From: an uncultured Spirochaetaceae bacterium
Lineage (GTDB): Bacteria > Spirochaetota > Spirochaetia > Treponematales > Treponemataceae
DNA: 33,806 nucleotides
Assembly: GCA_902797055.1 (NCBI GenBank)
Contig: CADBRT010000003.1
Location: 1 to 33,806 of the forward strand
Reading direction: 5' to 3'
Shown piece after piece: positions 8,059-15,101 of this stretch. How positions within the stretch are numbered: position 1 is the stretch's first letter; every line of letters begins with the position of its first letter. The translations under genes and the position numbers were made by a program. The notes below the pieces were generated by a model. It saw nothing but the letters and a program-made list of their open reading frames with translations, was not told the origin of the DNA and did not search any database.

Positions 8059-8432
8059 TTCTGTTCCCCTCCAATCATGGTGCATTTCCCTGAAAACAGG
8101 GCACCGGGCTCCATTACAACCTGTCCTGCACTGATATCGCCCTCTATGGAGCCTGTTGCTGCTACATGAAGCAGCTGGGGAGCTTCTACATTGCCCTGTA
8201 TTTTCCCGCGTACATAGACCTTTTGAGCTTTTATGTCTGCAATTATTTCTGCATCAGTATCTATCAGAAGGTCGCTTGTAGATTCTATGGTGCCATGGAC
8301 TTTGCCCTTTATCATCAGAGACTTTTCCAAGTATATGTTTCCGTCAAAAATGATATCCCGCGCCATTACGGTGTCAAAGTCTTCTTCGTCAGTATTAAAT
8401 TTTTCAATTTCTTTTGTTGTTGTTTCTGCCAT
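8055..8432 (-). CDS. Bactofilin (polymer-forming cytoskeletal protein)
   Basis: A 125-residue bactofilin (DUF583 family). An acidic unstructured head precedes a right-handed beta-helix core made of short repeated strands such as NIYLEKSLMIKGKVHGTIESTSDLLIDTDAEIIADI and KVYVRGKIQGNVEAPQLLHVAATGSIEGDI. Bactofilins self-polymerise without nucleotide and help position cell-wall enzymes or set cell shape; in spirochaetes they have been linked to helical shape. The frame also has an ATG at 8441, but that ATG lies inside the -10 hexamer TACAAT (8445-8440). The ATG at 8432 lies 7 nt after the hexamer and is the likely start (leaderless mRNA). It heads a small operon with the secreted TPR protein and mtaB. 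Confidence 0.9.
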   Translation of the reverse strand: MAETTTKEIEKFNTDEEDFDTVMARDIIFDGNIYLEKSLMIKGKVHGTIESTSDLLIDTDAEIIADIKAQKVYVRGKIQGNVEAPQLLHVAATGSIEGDISAGQVVMEPGALFSGKCTMIGGEQK

Positions 8433-8439
8433 TACAGCC

Positions 8440-8468
8440 ATTGTAATTACAAAGGGTTTTCAAGTCAA
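8440..8468 (-). promoter_or_regulatory. Bactofilin promoter (leaderless type)
   Basis: On the minus strand: TTGACT (8468-8463), 17-nt spacer, TACAAT (8445-8440, 5 of 6), then 7 nt to the ATG at 8432. The predicted transcription start is 8433. It lies in the short gap after the large TPR gene, so the bactofilin operon has its own promoter. Confidence 0.7.
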
Positions 8469-8486
8469 TGCAAACCTTTTACCAGT

Positions 8487-10901
8487 TTACAGTGACTGAA
8501 GCAATTGTTTGACTTCTTCGCTTTTGTAGGAGGGATTTTTCTCCGTCAGGAAAAGAAGCTGTGCTTTTGCGTTTTCATTTTCCTTGAGCTGCATATAGAC
8601 TTTTGCCAGTTCAAAGCGGGCATCCCAGTTATCTGGATGTGCCAGAACGATATCTTCATATACTGTCTTTGCTTTGTCATACTGGGCTGATGAAGCATAT
8701 GCTTTTGCAAGGTTTTCCAAAGCCGTATTGTCCTGAGGTTTCAGTTCCAATGCAGCCTGATAATATTGGACGGCACTGTCATAATCCTCCTTCAGACGGT
8801 AGGCATTCCCCAAGTTTGTACACACTTCAAAGTTTTTGGGGTCTTTTTCGTACGCACCTTTCAAAAGAGATATGGCGCTGTCGGCATCTCCCTGTTCAAT
8901 GCAGAGAACGCCGAGGTTTGTTCTGGCTTTGACGTTTTGCGAGTCTGCTGCAAGGACTTCTTTGTACAAAGTTATTGCTGTTTCGGTATCGCCTGCATCA
9001 TCGCATAAAAGCGCATAATTGTAGATGATACTTGTTTTTATCTGTTTTGGAGCCGAATCCTTATTGTCATAGGCCTGTTTTGCATAGGCGAGTGCTTCTG
9101 TGTTTTTCCCCTGCATGGTCATGACAGTCGAAAGATTGTAGAACGTCAGGGGGTCCTTTTTTTGCGGATTCATGTAGTTAAGTGCCTTTCGGAAACTTGC
9201 CTCTGCTTCTACGTATTTACCTGCGGCTGAATAGACCTGCCCCTGTTCTTCATAGTTCTGGGGGTTCGAGGGGTTTATCCGAATGGCTTCCCCAAATGCT
9301 TGTATTGCTCCTTTTGTGTCTCCTGTGCGGGAGAGAATTCTTCCCGCTGCAAGGTAGGCTCGTTCATAGTTTGAGTCTATCTGGTAGGCTTTGCGGTAGG
9401 CTGCGAGTGCTTGGGATTGTTTGCCGAGACGTTCACTGACGTATCCAAGATTGTATTCGGCAGGTGCATAGTTTGCGTTGTATTTTACAGATGACTGGAA
9501 TGAAGTTGCTGCGGCTTCATATTTCTTTTGCTGAGCCTGAGCCCTGCCCAGCTGGTAGTAGTACATAGCATTTGTAGGGTCTGCAGCGATGGCTTTGCGC
9601 AGTTCTGCTTCCGCTTTTGCATAGTCTTTGGTGTCAAATTCCTTCATTGCAAGAATATAGTGGGAGGCGGGGGAGTCTGCATCTTTAGATACCGCTGTCT
9701 CCGCATAGGCGAGCGCTTCTTCCATGAGTTTCTTTCTCTTGGGATCATCTGCCGCAAGGTTTTGTGAGGCGTCATAGATTGCATTGCTGATTTCACTCAT
9801 TTTATCCGCAGCGAAAGACGGGTCATCCTCCGGAAGCAGCTGTTTTGCCCTGTTGAAGTGCGCCATGGCACCTTCTATGTCTCCGGAGTTCAAGGCGGCT
9901 TTTCCTTTTGCTATTTCACTGTTTATGTCGTCAATCAGTTTGGCTGCTGCGGCGCTTTCGGCAGCTTTCTTTGCTTCTTCGGCTTTTCGTTTTTCTTCCT
10001 GTATAGCTCTCTGCTTTGCTTCTGCTTCCTGAAGTGCCTTCCGTTCCGCTTCTGCTGCGCGCTGGGCTTCCGCCTGTTCTTTTTGAATACGCATCAGTTC
10101 ATTCATGGCTTCAACGTTGCGTCTGTTTTCTTCTGTCTGACGGGCGAGTTCGTCCTGCATGGCCTGCGCATTGCGCTTGCTTTCCTCTGTCTGGCGGGCA
10201 AGCTGGTCCTGCAAGGCCTGCGCATTGCGCTTGCTTTCCTCTGTCTGACGGGCGAGTTCGTCCTGCATGACCTGCGCATTGCGCTTGCTTTCCTCTGTCT
10301 GACGGGCAAGCTGGTCCTGCATGGCCTGCGCGTTGCGCTTGCTTTCTTCTGACTGTCTGGCAAGTTCTGTCCTGAGGGTATCGATGGTTGACTGCATCGC
10401 CTCGTTTATAGTGTTTGTTCCCGTACTTACGTTTATATCCAGCGATCCCTGTTGACCGGATGCGCCTCCCTGGAAGCCTTCCGTCTGCTTCATCAGGGCG
10501 GCTGCTTTCGCCAGAAGTTCCTGAGCTTCTGCATCATCAGCATTTTTTATCAGCAAAGCGTTGAGTAAATCCAAAGCCTTGTCATACAAACCTGAATCGA
10601 TATAGCGGTTAGCAAGGGCGAGCGTGTTTTCACGTTCACGTGCCTGTTTTTCTGCATTTGTGGAAGAAATCAGTCTTACAGCCCGTATGCCAAAAAATGC
10701 ACCCGTTCCACCGAGTGCAAGCATAAGTACAATAAAAATGGCTAGAAAGACCTTTGTTCCGATCTTCTTTTGTTTTGATTCTGAATGTTTTAAATCTAAT
10801 TTATCTTCGATATGGTCGGAATTGTTTTTATCTTGTGACGACGAAGGCTGCTTTTCTTCTGCCATAACCGCAAATTTCAAATATGCTGATTCTTCTTCCA
10901 T
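8487..10901 (-). CDS. Large membrane-anchored coiled-coil/TPR protein with tandem repeats
   Basis: An 804-residue protein. Residues 1-47 are hydrophilic and cytoplasmic, and a single membrane helix spans about 48-75. A TPR-like pair lies around 95-135. Then five exact-length 18-residue repeats of the type LARQTEESKRNAQAMQDE occupy residues 180-269, followed by a charged Ala/Glu/Lys coiled coil to about 325. The rest (about 330-804) is a long array of roughly ten or more TPRs. The layout (inner-membrane anchor, coiled-coil rod, TPR superhelix) fits a periplasmic or peripheral scaffold. The start at 10901 has only a weak upstream AGGCAGGG; the ATG at 10862 would drop the first 13 residues. It lies downstream of another TPR gene and upstream of the bactofilin. 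No enzymatic motif is visible. Confidence 0.8.
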   Translation of the reverse strand: MEEESAYLKFAVMAEEKQPSSSQDKNNSDHIEDKLDLKHSESKQKKIGTKVFLAIFIVLMLALGGTGAFFGIRAVRLISSTNAEKQARERENTLALANRYIDSGLYDKALDLLNALLIKNADDAEAQELLAKAAALMKQTEGFQGGASGQQGSLDINVSTGTNTINEAMQSTIDTLRTELARQSEESKRNAQAMQDQLARQTEESKRNAQVMQDELARQTEESKRNAQALQDQLARQTEESKRNAQAMQDELARQTEENRRNVEAMNELMRIQKEQAEAQRAAEAERKALQEAEAKQRAIQEEKRKAEEAKKAAESAAAAKLIDDINSEIAKGKAALNSGDIEGAMAHFNRAKQLLPEDDPSFAADKMSEISNAIYDASQNLAADDPKRKKLMEEALAYAETAVSKDADSPASHYILAMKEFDTKDYAKAEAELRKAIAADPTNAMYYYQLGRAQAQQKKYEAAATSFQSSVKYNANYAPAEYNLGYVSERLGKQSQALAAYRKAYQIDSNYERAYLAAGRILSRTGDTKGAIQAFGEAIRINPSNPQNYEEQGQVYSAAGKYVEAEASFRKALNYMNPQKKDPLTFYNLSTVMTMQGKNTEALAYAKQAYDNKDSAPKQIKTSIIYNYALLCDDAGDTETAITLYKEVLAADSQNVKARTNLGVLCIEQGDADSAISLLKGAYEKDPKNFEVCTNLGNAYRLKEDYDSAVQYYQAALELKPQDNTALENLAKAYASSAQYDKAKTVYEDIVLAHPDNWDARFELAKVYMQLKENENAKAQLLFLTEKNPSYKSEEVKQLLQSL
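10095..10364 (-). repeat. Five tandem 54-bp coding repeats
   Basis: Five in-frame units of 54 bp encode 18-residue heptad-like repeats inside the large TPR gene. The middle units are nearly identical at the DNA level, so copy number may vary by slippage or recombination. Units differ mainly at three positions (Ser/Thr after ARQ, Ala/Val/Leu before MQD or LQD, and Glu/Gln at the end). The last unit has diverged (ENRRNVEAMNEL). Confidence 0.9.
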
Positions 10902-10967
10902 AAAATCGAGACCCTGCCTGACTTATATAAATTATCTTCCATAAAACATACCGGTTTTCTGAATGTT

Positions 10968-11726
10968 TTATTCAAGTTCAGATTCATATCCGTAATCAAC
11001 AGTTCCTTCTGCTCCGGCGGACATGTTTTCGGCGGCTGCATCCTGCAGTGATGAAGCAACATCTTCGAGCAACTTTCTTCTTCTTGCTGCTTCTTCTGCT
11101 TCCAGCCGGGCTTTCTCTGCAGCGATTTTGCGTTCTTCCTCTTTTTGTTTGCGTTCTTGCTCGACTCGGATTGCTTCCGCTTTTTTTTCGTTTTCGACTT
11201 GATCGTCGATCATTGCAATTATGGCGTTTATGGCATTCCCCTGCGCTGTTTCCGGCTCAAGTTTGATATAGTTTTCGTAGTCAGCTTTGCTGTCCTGGTA
11301 TTTTCCTTCCTTAAGCCTTGTGTTCGCCCTGTTCAGTACTGGTGAAGAGTAAGTTGCGTCAGCTGAGATAGCGATGGTATACCATTTCTCTGCACTTGCG
11401 AAATCTTCCATCGCGAAGGCAATGTTTCCCGCATCATAGGCTAGAATCTTTTTGTTTGTCCCAGGGGCATCGATACCTTTTTCGCAAACTGCCAGCGCTT
11501 TTTCGAACTGTCCCTGCTGGAAGTAACTGAGAGCCAGATAGACATAGGCCTTTGGATTTTCCCCGCTGGCAACAGCTTTTTCTAAGTAGGGTACCGCTTC
11601 TGCCGGTTTGTTTGACCTGAACAGTTTTTCTCCTGCAGCGAAATCACCGTCTGTTGCGAAGACAGTGAACATGCTTGCAATCTCAATAAAGAATACCGCA
11701 ATATACTTTGTAAAATTTTGTCTCAT
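10968..11726 (-). CDS. Secreted TPR protein with coiled-coil tail
   Basis: A 252-residue protein. The N-terminal MRQNFTKYIAVFFIEIASMFTVFA is a signal peptide with likely cleavage near residue 24. Four TPR units follow (residues ~28-165, e.g. AYVYLALSYFQQGQFEKALAVCEKGI). A highly charged Glu/Lys/Arg coiled coil (~170-225) precedes an acidic C-terminus. ATG 11726 follows a strong AAGGAGGG ribosome-binding site. It is the first gene of the minus-strand TPR block and diverges from the plus-strand TPR-Mrr gene across a 192-bp region with symmetrical sites. A 66-bp gap separates it from the large TPR gene, so the two are likely co-transcribed. Probably a periplasmic scaffold; function inferred only from repeats. 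Confidence 0.82.
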   Translation of the reverse strand: MRQNFTKYIAVFFIEIASMFTVFATDGDFAAGEKLFRSNKPAEAVPYLEKAVASGENPKAYVYLALSYFQQGQFEKALAVCEKGIDAPGTNKKILAYDAGNIAFAMEDFASAEKWYTIAISADATYSSPVLNRANTRLKEGKYQDSKADYENYIKLEPETAQGNAINAIIAMIDDQVENEKKAEAIRVEQERKQKEEERKIAAEKARLEAEEAARRRKLLEDVASSLQDAAAENMSAGAEGTVDYGYESELE

Positions 11727-11797
11727 CTTTAAAAGCCCTCCTTTATTTACATATCATGGTCATTATGCTATACTATAAATACTATTGTTGACACCCT

Positions 11798-11839
11798 TTG
11801 ACATATTTACACAAAAAAGCTAATCTTGCAATATGTCAA
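11798..11839. promoter_or_regulatory. Perfect 10-bp inverted repeat between divergent TPR genes
   Basis: TTGACATATT (11798-11807) and AATATGTCAA (11830-11839) are a perfect inverted repeat with a 22-bp spacer. Each arm contains TTGACA, a perfect -35-like hexamer pointing inward; a further TTGACA is at 11788-11793. For the plus strand TTGACA (11798) is followed after 17 nt by a weak TAATCT (11821). It could be a dimeric operator, face-to-face promoters, or both. Confidence 0.4.
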
Positions 11840-11844
11840 CTTAG

Positions 11845-11890
11845 GCATCATTTAAACTGTCTGCAAAACAGGCCCTGTCGCGAATGATGC
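11845..11890 (+). promoter_or_regulatory. Leader hairpin upstream of the TPR-Mrr gene
   Basis: GCATCATT (11845-11852) pairs perfectly with AATGATGC (11883-11890), and the loop contains a second small inverted repeat ACAGG/CCTGT around 11868-11878. The structure ends about 13 nt before the GGGAG ribosome-binding site of the gene at 11919. It may influence mRNA stability or translation; it does not match a riboswitch I recognise. Confidence 0.4.
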
Positions 11891-11918
11891 AATTATAAAT
11901 GTCGGGAGTTTTACTGTT

Positions 11919-13292
11919 ATGCCTAGTAATATAGCAACAGTTGTTATAGTCAGTGTACTTATCGCTTTTATTGGTTTTGCAGCTATTGTTATAGGACGAA
12001 ATTTATTCACACCTAAGAAAATCGGCAGTATAGACCGTTTAATTAAGTCCGGAAAAGCTCAGCAGGCACAGCGGGTTGCAAAAGCTGTTTTGTCAAAAAA
12101 TCCGAACGACTATGAGGCTCATTACTGGCTGGGTGAAGCCTATCTCGCGGACAATAAACCGGAGTTGGCATTCATGGAATATAAAACAGTAAATAGAAAT
12201 GCTGTATTCAACGGTTCTATTCCTGAACTGGCTTTCCGTCGGAATATGTCCAAGCTTTATGCAAAATACAATCAAAGCGAAGAAGCTCTTAAGGAATATC
12301 TGCTTTTGACCAAACTGGATCCAAAAAGTGCAGACAACTTTTACCAGGCCGGAAAGCTGTATGAGCAGTTGAACCAGCTTTCCCCTGCTTTGGGATTCTA
12401 TCAGAAATCGCTTCAGCTTGATAAACGAAATGACAAAGCTCATGCGGCTGTTGGTTCGATTTATATGAAAATGAAGCAGTATCCCGATGCTATGAAAGAG
12501 ATAACGACTGCAATCAAAATGAGCCCTGAAACGTATTCCAATTACTACTATCTTGGCAAAATATACAAGGATACGAAAGAGTATCCTCAGGCAATAAAAG
12601 CCTTCGAGCAGGCTATCCGTGATTCTGAGATGCGTCAGCGGGCACTTATAGAGCGCGGGTCTTGCTATATGCTGGTGGATCAGGTTGACAATGCCATTGC
12701 GGATTATGACCATGCCATCAAAGTTGCAAAGAATGAGAGCAGTCAGGAAACCCTTTTTGCCCGTTATTTTCTGGCTGCCTGTTATGAGAAGACTCATAAA
12801 ATTGACAAAGCCATTGAACAGTGGACACTTATCTCTAAGAAAAACAGCAGTTTCCGGGATGTCGCTTCAAAACTCAATGACTACCGGGATGTTCAGACAA
12901 ACGACAGCATGAAGGAATATCTTACTGCATCTCCTCAGCAGTTTCTGGAGCTTGCCAAGAAGGCTGCTAAAACAGGGTTTAACCTCGTCTGCCAGAAGGT
13001 CGAGCCCACCAATTTCGGCTGTGTCATGCTTGCTATGGAAGACAAGAGTGACAGCTGGATGAATGCCAGAAAGCAGATTCAGCTTCTTGAATTTTTCCGC
13101 AACAGTCAGCCTGTATCAGAAGCGGTGATACGCAAAGCTGCTGATACGATAAAGAACAAGGGATATTTTAAAGCGATTCTTTTTTCCAGCTCAGGTTTTT
13201 CAGAGGAAGGAATAAAATTTGCTGAAAACCGTCCGATAACATTGGCTGGCAAAGATATGGTTGAAAATATTCTTGCTCGAGCTGGAGTCTGA
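11919..13292 (+). CDS. Membrane-anchored TPR protein with C-terminal Mrr-like domain
   Basis: A 457-residue protein. One N-terminal membrane helix (about residues 5-26) is followed by about seven TPRs (40-310), e.g. AHYWLGEAYLADNKPELAFMEYK and YYLGKIYKDTKEYPQAIKAFEQAI. The last ~115 residues resemble the C-terminal half of the Mrr-type restriction-endonuclease fold: two strands, a VIRKAADTIKNKGYFKAILFSS segment, and GFSEEGIKFAENRPITLAGKDMVENIL, similar to the 'fs..A..fA....i.Li....l' ending of that family. The catalytic Q/E-x-K pair is not evident where expected (LEFFR), so nuclease activity is doubtful. GGGAG lies 11 nt before the ATG. The stop is 4 bp before the phosphoesterase start. The domain assignment is from pattern memory and needs a profile search. 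Confidence 0.75.
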   Translation: MPSNIATVVIVSVLIAFIGFAAIVIGRNLFTPKKIGSIDRLIKSGKAQQAQRVAKAVLSKNPNDYEAHYWLGEAYLADNKPELAFMEYKTVNRNAVFNGSIPELAFRRNMSKLYAKYNQSEEALKEYLLLTKLDPKSADNFYQAGKLYEQLNQLSPALGFYQKSLQLDKRNDKAHAAVGSIYMKMKQYPDAMKEITTAIKMSPETYSNYYYLGKIYKDTKEYPQAIKAFEQAIRDSEMRQRALIERGSCYMLVDQVDNAIADYDHAIKVAKNESSQETLFARYFLAACYEKTHKIDKAIEQWTLISKKNSSFRDVASKLNDYRDVQTNDSMKEYLTASPQQFLELAKKAAKTGFNLVCQKVEPTNFGCVMLAMEDKSDSWMNARKQIQLLEFFRNSQPVSEAVIRKAADTIKNKGYFKAILFSSSGFSEEGIKFAENRPITLAGKDMVENILARAGV

Positions 13293-13296
13293 TACA

Positions 13297-14055
13297 ATGA
13301 AGTTCCTCTGCGTTTCTGACCAGATTGATCCGCTGGTCTATTCCTCCACAGTAAAAGAGAGATACGGCGACGTTGATGCTGTGTTCTGTGCAGGGGATCT
13401 CTCCATGGAATATGTGGATTTCATCGTTTCTGAACTGGGAAAGCCTACCTTTTTTGTTTTCGGTAATCATGATTTAAACGAATTTGAGTATTATCGCTCT
13501 GGAAAACGACCCGAAAATCCATATTCGGGATATGATTCTGAGATGGCGAAAAGTCACGGAGGTGACTACGTAAGCAACAGAATTTTTGTCATGAGGAAGA
13601 TGACCTTTGATTTGCCGAACGGTAAAAAGACCCCGTTGCTTATTTCTGGTGTTTCAGGTTCAATCCGATACAATAATGGTCAGGATCAATATACAGATAG
13701 ACAGATGTTCTTTCAATTGTTGAGACTTTCTCTCCGTCTCCTTTGGAATAAACTTCGATACGGGCGGTGTTGTGATGTGTTTCTTACACATGCATCTCCC
13801 CGGCATATTCATGACAGGGAAGATGCATGCCACAAAGGATTTGACTGCTTTAATTGGTTTATTAAGAAATTTAGGCCTGCGTTGTTGATTCACGGTCATA
13901 TTCATCTTTATGACCTGCAGGCTGTCCGGGCGACTGACAGTGAAGATACAACGGTTGTCAATGCGTACAGCCATATTGTCATAGATTTCAATCCAATATT
14001 TACTAATAAGGGTAATTATGTCAGCAGAAACGTATGTATCCTCTCAGACAGATGA
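13297..14055 (+). CDS. Calcineurin-like metallophosphoesterase
   Basis: A 252-residue two-metal phosphoesterase (family substrates include nucleotides, nucleic acids and phosphoproteins). Motifs in order: VSDQID (motif I, Asp8), AGDL, VFGNHDLNE, FLTHASPRHIHD, and HGHIHLYD. Motif I lacks the usual histidine of D-x-H. The ATG at 13297 is preceded by GGAG and lies 4 bp after the TPR-Mrr stop; an in-frame TTG at 13261 would start inside that gene and is not used. The 3' end overlaps the next gene by 38 bp, so the three genes are one operon. Substrate unknown. Confidence 0.82.
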   Translation: MKFLCVSDQIDPLVYSSTVKERYGDVDAVFCAGDLSMEYVDFIVSELGKPTFFVFGNHDLNEFEYYRSGKRPENPYSGYDSEMAKSHGGDYVSNRIFVMRKMTFDLPNGKKTPLLISGVSGSIRYNNGQDQYTDRQMFFQLLRLSLRLLWNKLRYGRCCDVFLTHASPRHIHDREDACHKGFDCFNWFIKKFRPALLIHGHIHLYDLQAVRATDSEDTTVVNAYSHIVIDFNPIFTNKGNYVSRNVCILSDR

Positions 14056-14944
14056 GGATTTTGCAAAAGCGCGCAACAAGGCTCTTGTCAATGAGCTTCA
14101 GCATATACTCAAGCCTGACGAAGCGGCTCTTATTTCGTTCAGCGACATAAAGAAGCTCCTGAAGCCTAAAAACGAAGTATACATAGGTATGCAGGTGGTT
14201 CCAATCAATCTTATTGTTGGCAGTGAAGGTCGGTATCAGGATTTTGACAACCACTTTTTCCCGAAGAACCGTTTTCTGAAGACCAGATGGGAACATATTG
14301 ATATGGCGCATATACAGGATGTGCCGTTGCCTCCGATAAGCCTGTATGAGTTGGGCGGGCTTTACTTTGTCCGGGACGGTAACCATCGCGTTTCTGTCGC
14401 TAAGATGCGCGGCGTGGAAAACATAGATGCTGATGTGGTGAGCTTGCAAAGCGAGATACATTTGAAACCCGGCACTACGAAAGAAGATATGGTCAAGCAG
14501 GTGATTTACTATGAAAAACGTGTTTTTTATGCAGAAACGAATTTCGGGGATATCACTGACTGCTGGACCCTTGATTTCAGTACGACGGGACAATACGACT
14601 TGATTTATAATCATATTCTTATTCATAAGTATTATATAAATATGGATAAACCTCAGGAGATCCCGTTTGAAGATGCTGTTGCATCGTGGTATGAACATGT
14701 TTACATGCCTGTGATTTATGCTATCAAGAATCATCGTATCTTGAAATTGTTTAAAAATAGAACGACGTCGGATTTATATATATATTTCATCAAGTATTGG
14801 GATGAGTTAAAGCAGAAATTTGGCAATGATTTCAGTCTCGACGTTGCTGCTGAAAATTTTAAGTCGGCAAACATGGACAGGACGTTTATGGGAAAACTGA
14901 AGAACCTGATAGCGAAGAAGAATCTTCAGAAAAATCTGTCTTAA
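14018..14944 (+). CDS. ParB/Srx-fold-like protein
   Basis: A 308-residue soluble protein. The central part contains a ParB/sulfiredoxin-superfamily signature: VVPINLIVGSEGRYQDFDNHF, then PISLYELGGLYFVRDGNHRVSVAKMRGVENIDADVV, with the characteristic GNHRvsVA-x2-G motif. The C-terminal half is helical, aromatic-rich and unfamiliar (YEHVYMPVIYAIKNHRIL, YIYFIKYWDELKQKFG). There is no helix-turn-helix of the chromosome-partitioning kind that I can see, so a ParABS role is unlikely. Members of this fold include nucleases, CTPases and sulfiredoxin-type ATP-binding proteins. The start follows AAGGGT and overlaps the phosphoesterase gene by 38 bp. A nucleotide- or DNA-linked role is only suggested by the fold and neighbours. 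Confidence 0.6.
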   Translation: MSAETYVSSQTDEDFAKARNKALVNELQHILKPDEAALISFSDIKKLLKPKNEVYIGMQVVPINLIVGSEGRYQDFDNHFFPKNRFLKTRWEHIDMAHIQDVPLPPISLYELGGLYFVRDGNHRVSVAKMRGVENIDADVVSLQSEIHLKPGTTKEDMVKQVIYYEKRVFYAETNFGDITDCWTLDFSTTGQYDLIYNHILIHKYYINMDKPQEIPFEDAVASWYEHVYMPVIYAIKNHRILKLFKNRTTSDLYIYFIKYWDELKQKFGNDFSLDVAAENFKSANMDRTFMGKLKNLIAKKNLQKNLS

Positions 14945-15009
14945 GCAATCTTTGAAATCAACTTTACTTATTTTTGTGTTGAAACCGGTGTTTTTCGCCG
15001 ATAGAAACC

Positions 15010-15039
15010 TTGACGGTACTATCCTTTCGATGTTAAGAT
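15010..15039 (+). promoter_or_regulatory. Putative promoter of the partner-switch operon
   Basis: TTGACG (15010-15015), 18-nt spacer, TAAGAT (15034-15039, 4 of 6). It lies in the 157-bp gap before the phosphatase gene and gives a leader of about 56 nt with GGGAG before the GTG. I see no convincing terminator in this gap. Confidence 0.5.
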
Positions 15040-15101
15040 AAGGCTAAACAAAATAGTAAAATCATGAATAACAATCGGTTGCATAGTACAGGGAGCTCAT
15101 T

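Noticed and set aside
9858-10363. Several plus-strand and alternative-frame open frames across the tandem repeats, one itself repetitive
   Set aside because: They are frame shadows of the 54-bp repeats, where a stop-free unit repeated five times stays open in more than one frame. Composition (Phe/Leu/Cys-rich) is not protein-like.
10095-10364. CRISPR-like regular repeat
   Set aside because: Repeats are directly adjacent, in frame, 54 bp long and without unique spacers; they are coding repeats.
14018-14944. Chromosome-partitioning ParB
   Set aside because: Only the GNHR-type motif resembles ParB; no helix-turn-helix, no parA neighbour and no parS-like site were seen.
14997-15004. Flagellar sigma-28 promoter before the SpoIIE phosphatase
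   Set aside because: GCCGATAG matches the sigma-28 -10 in 7 of 8 positions, but the expected TAAA about 15 nt upstream is absent (GTTG instead). The sigma-70 site at 15010-15039 explains the gene better.
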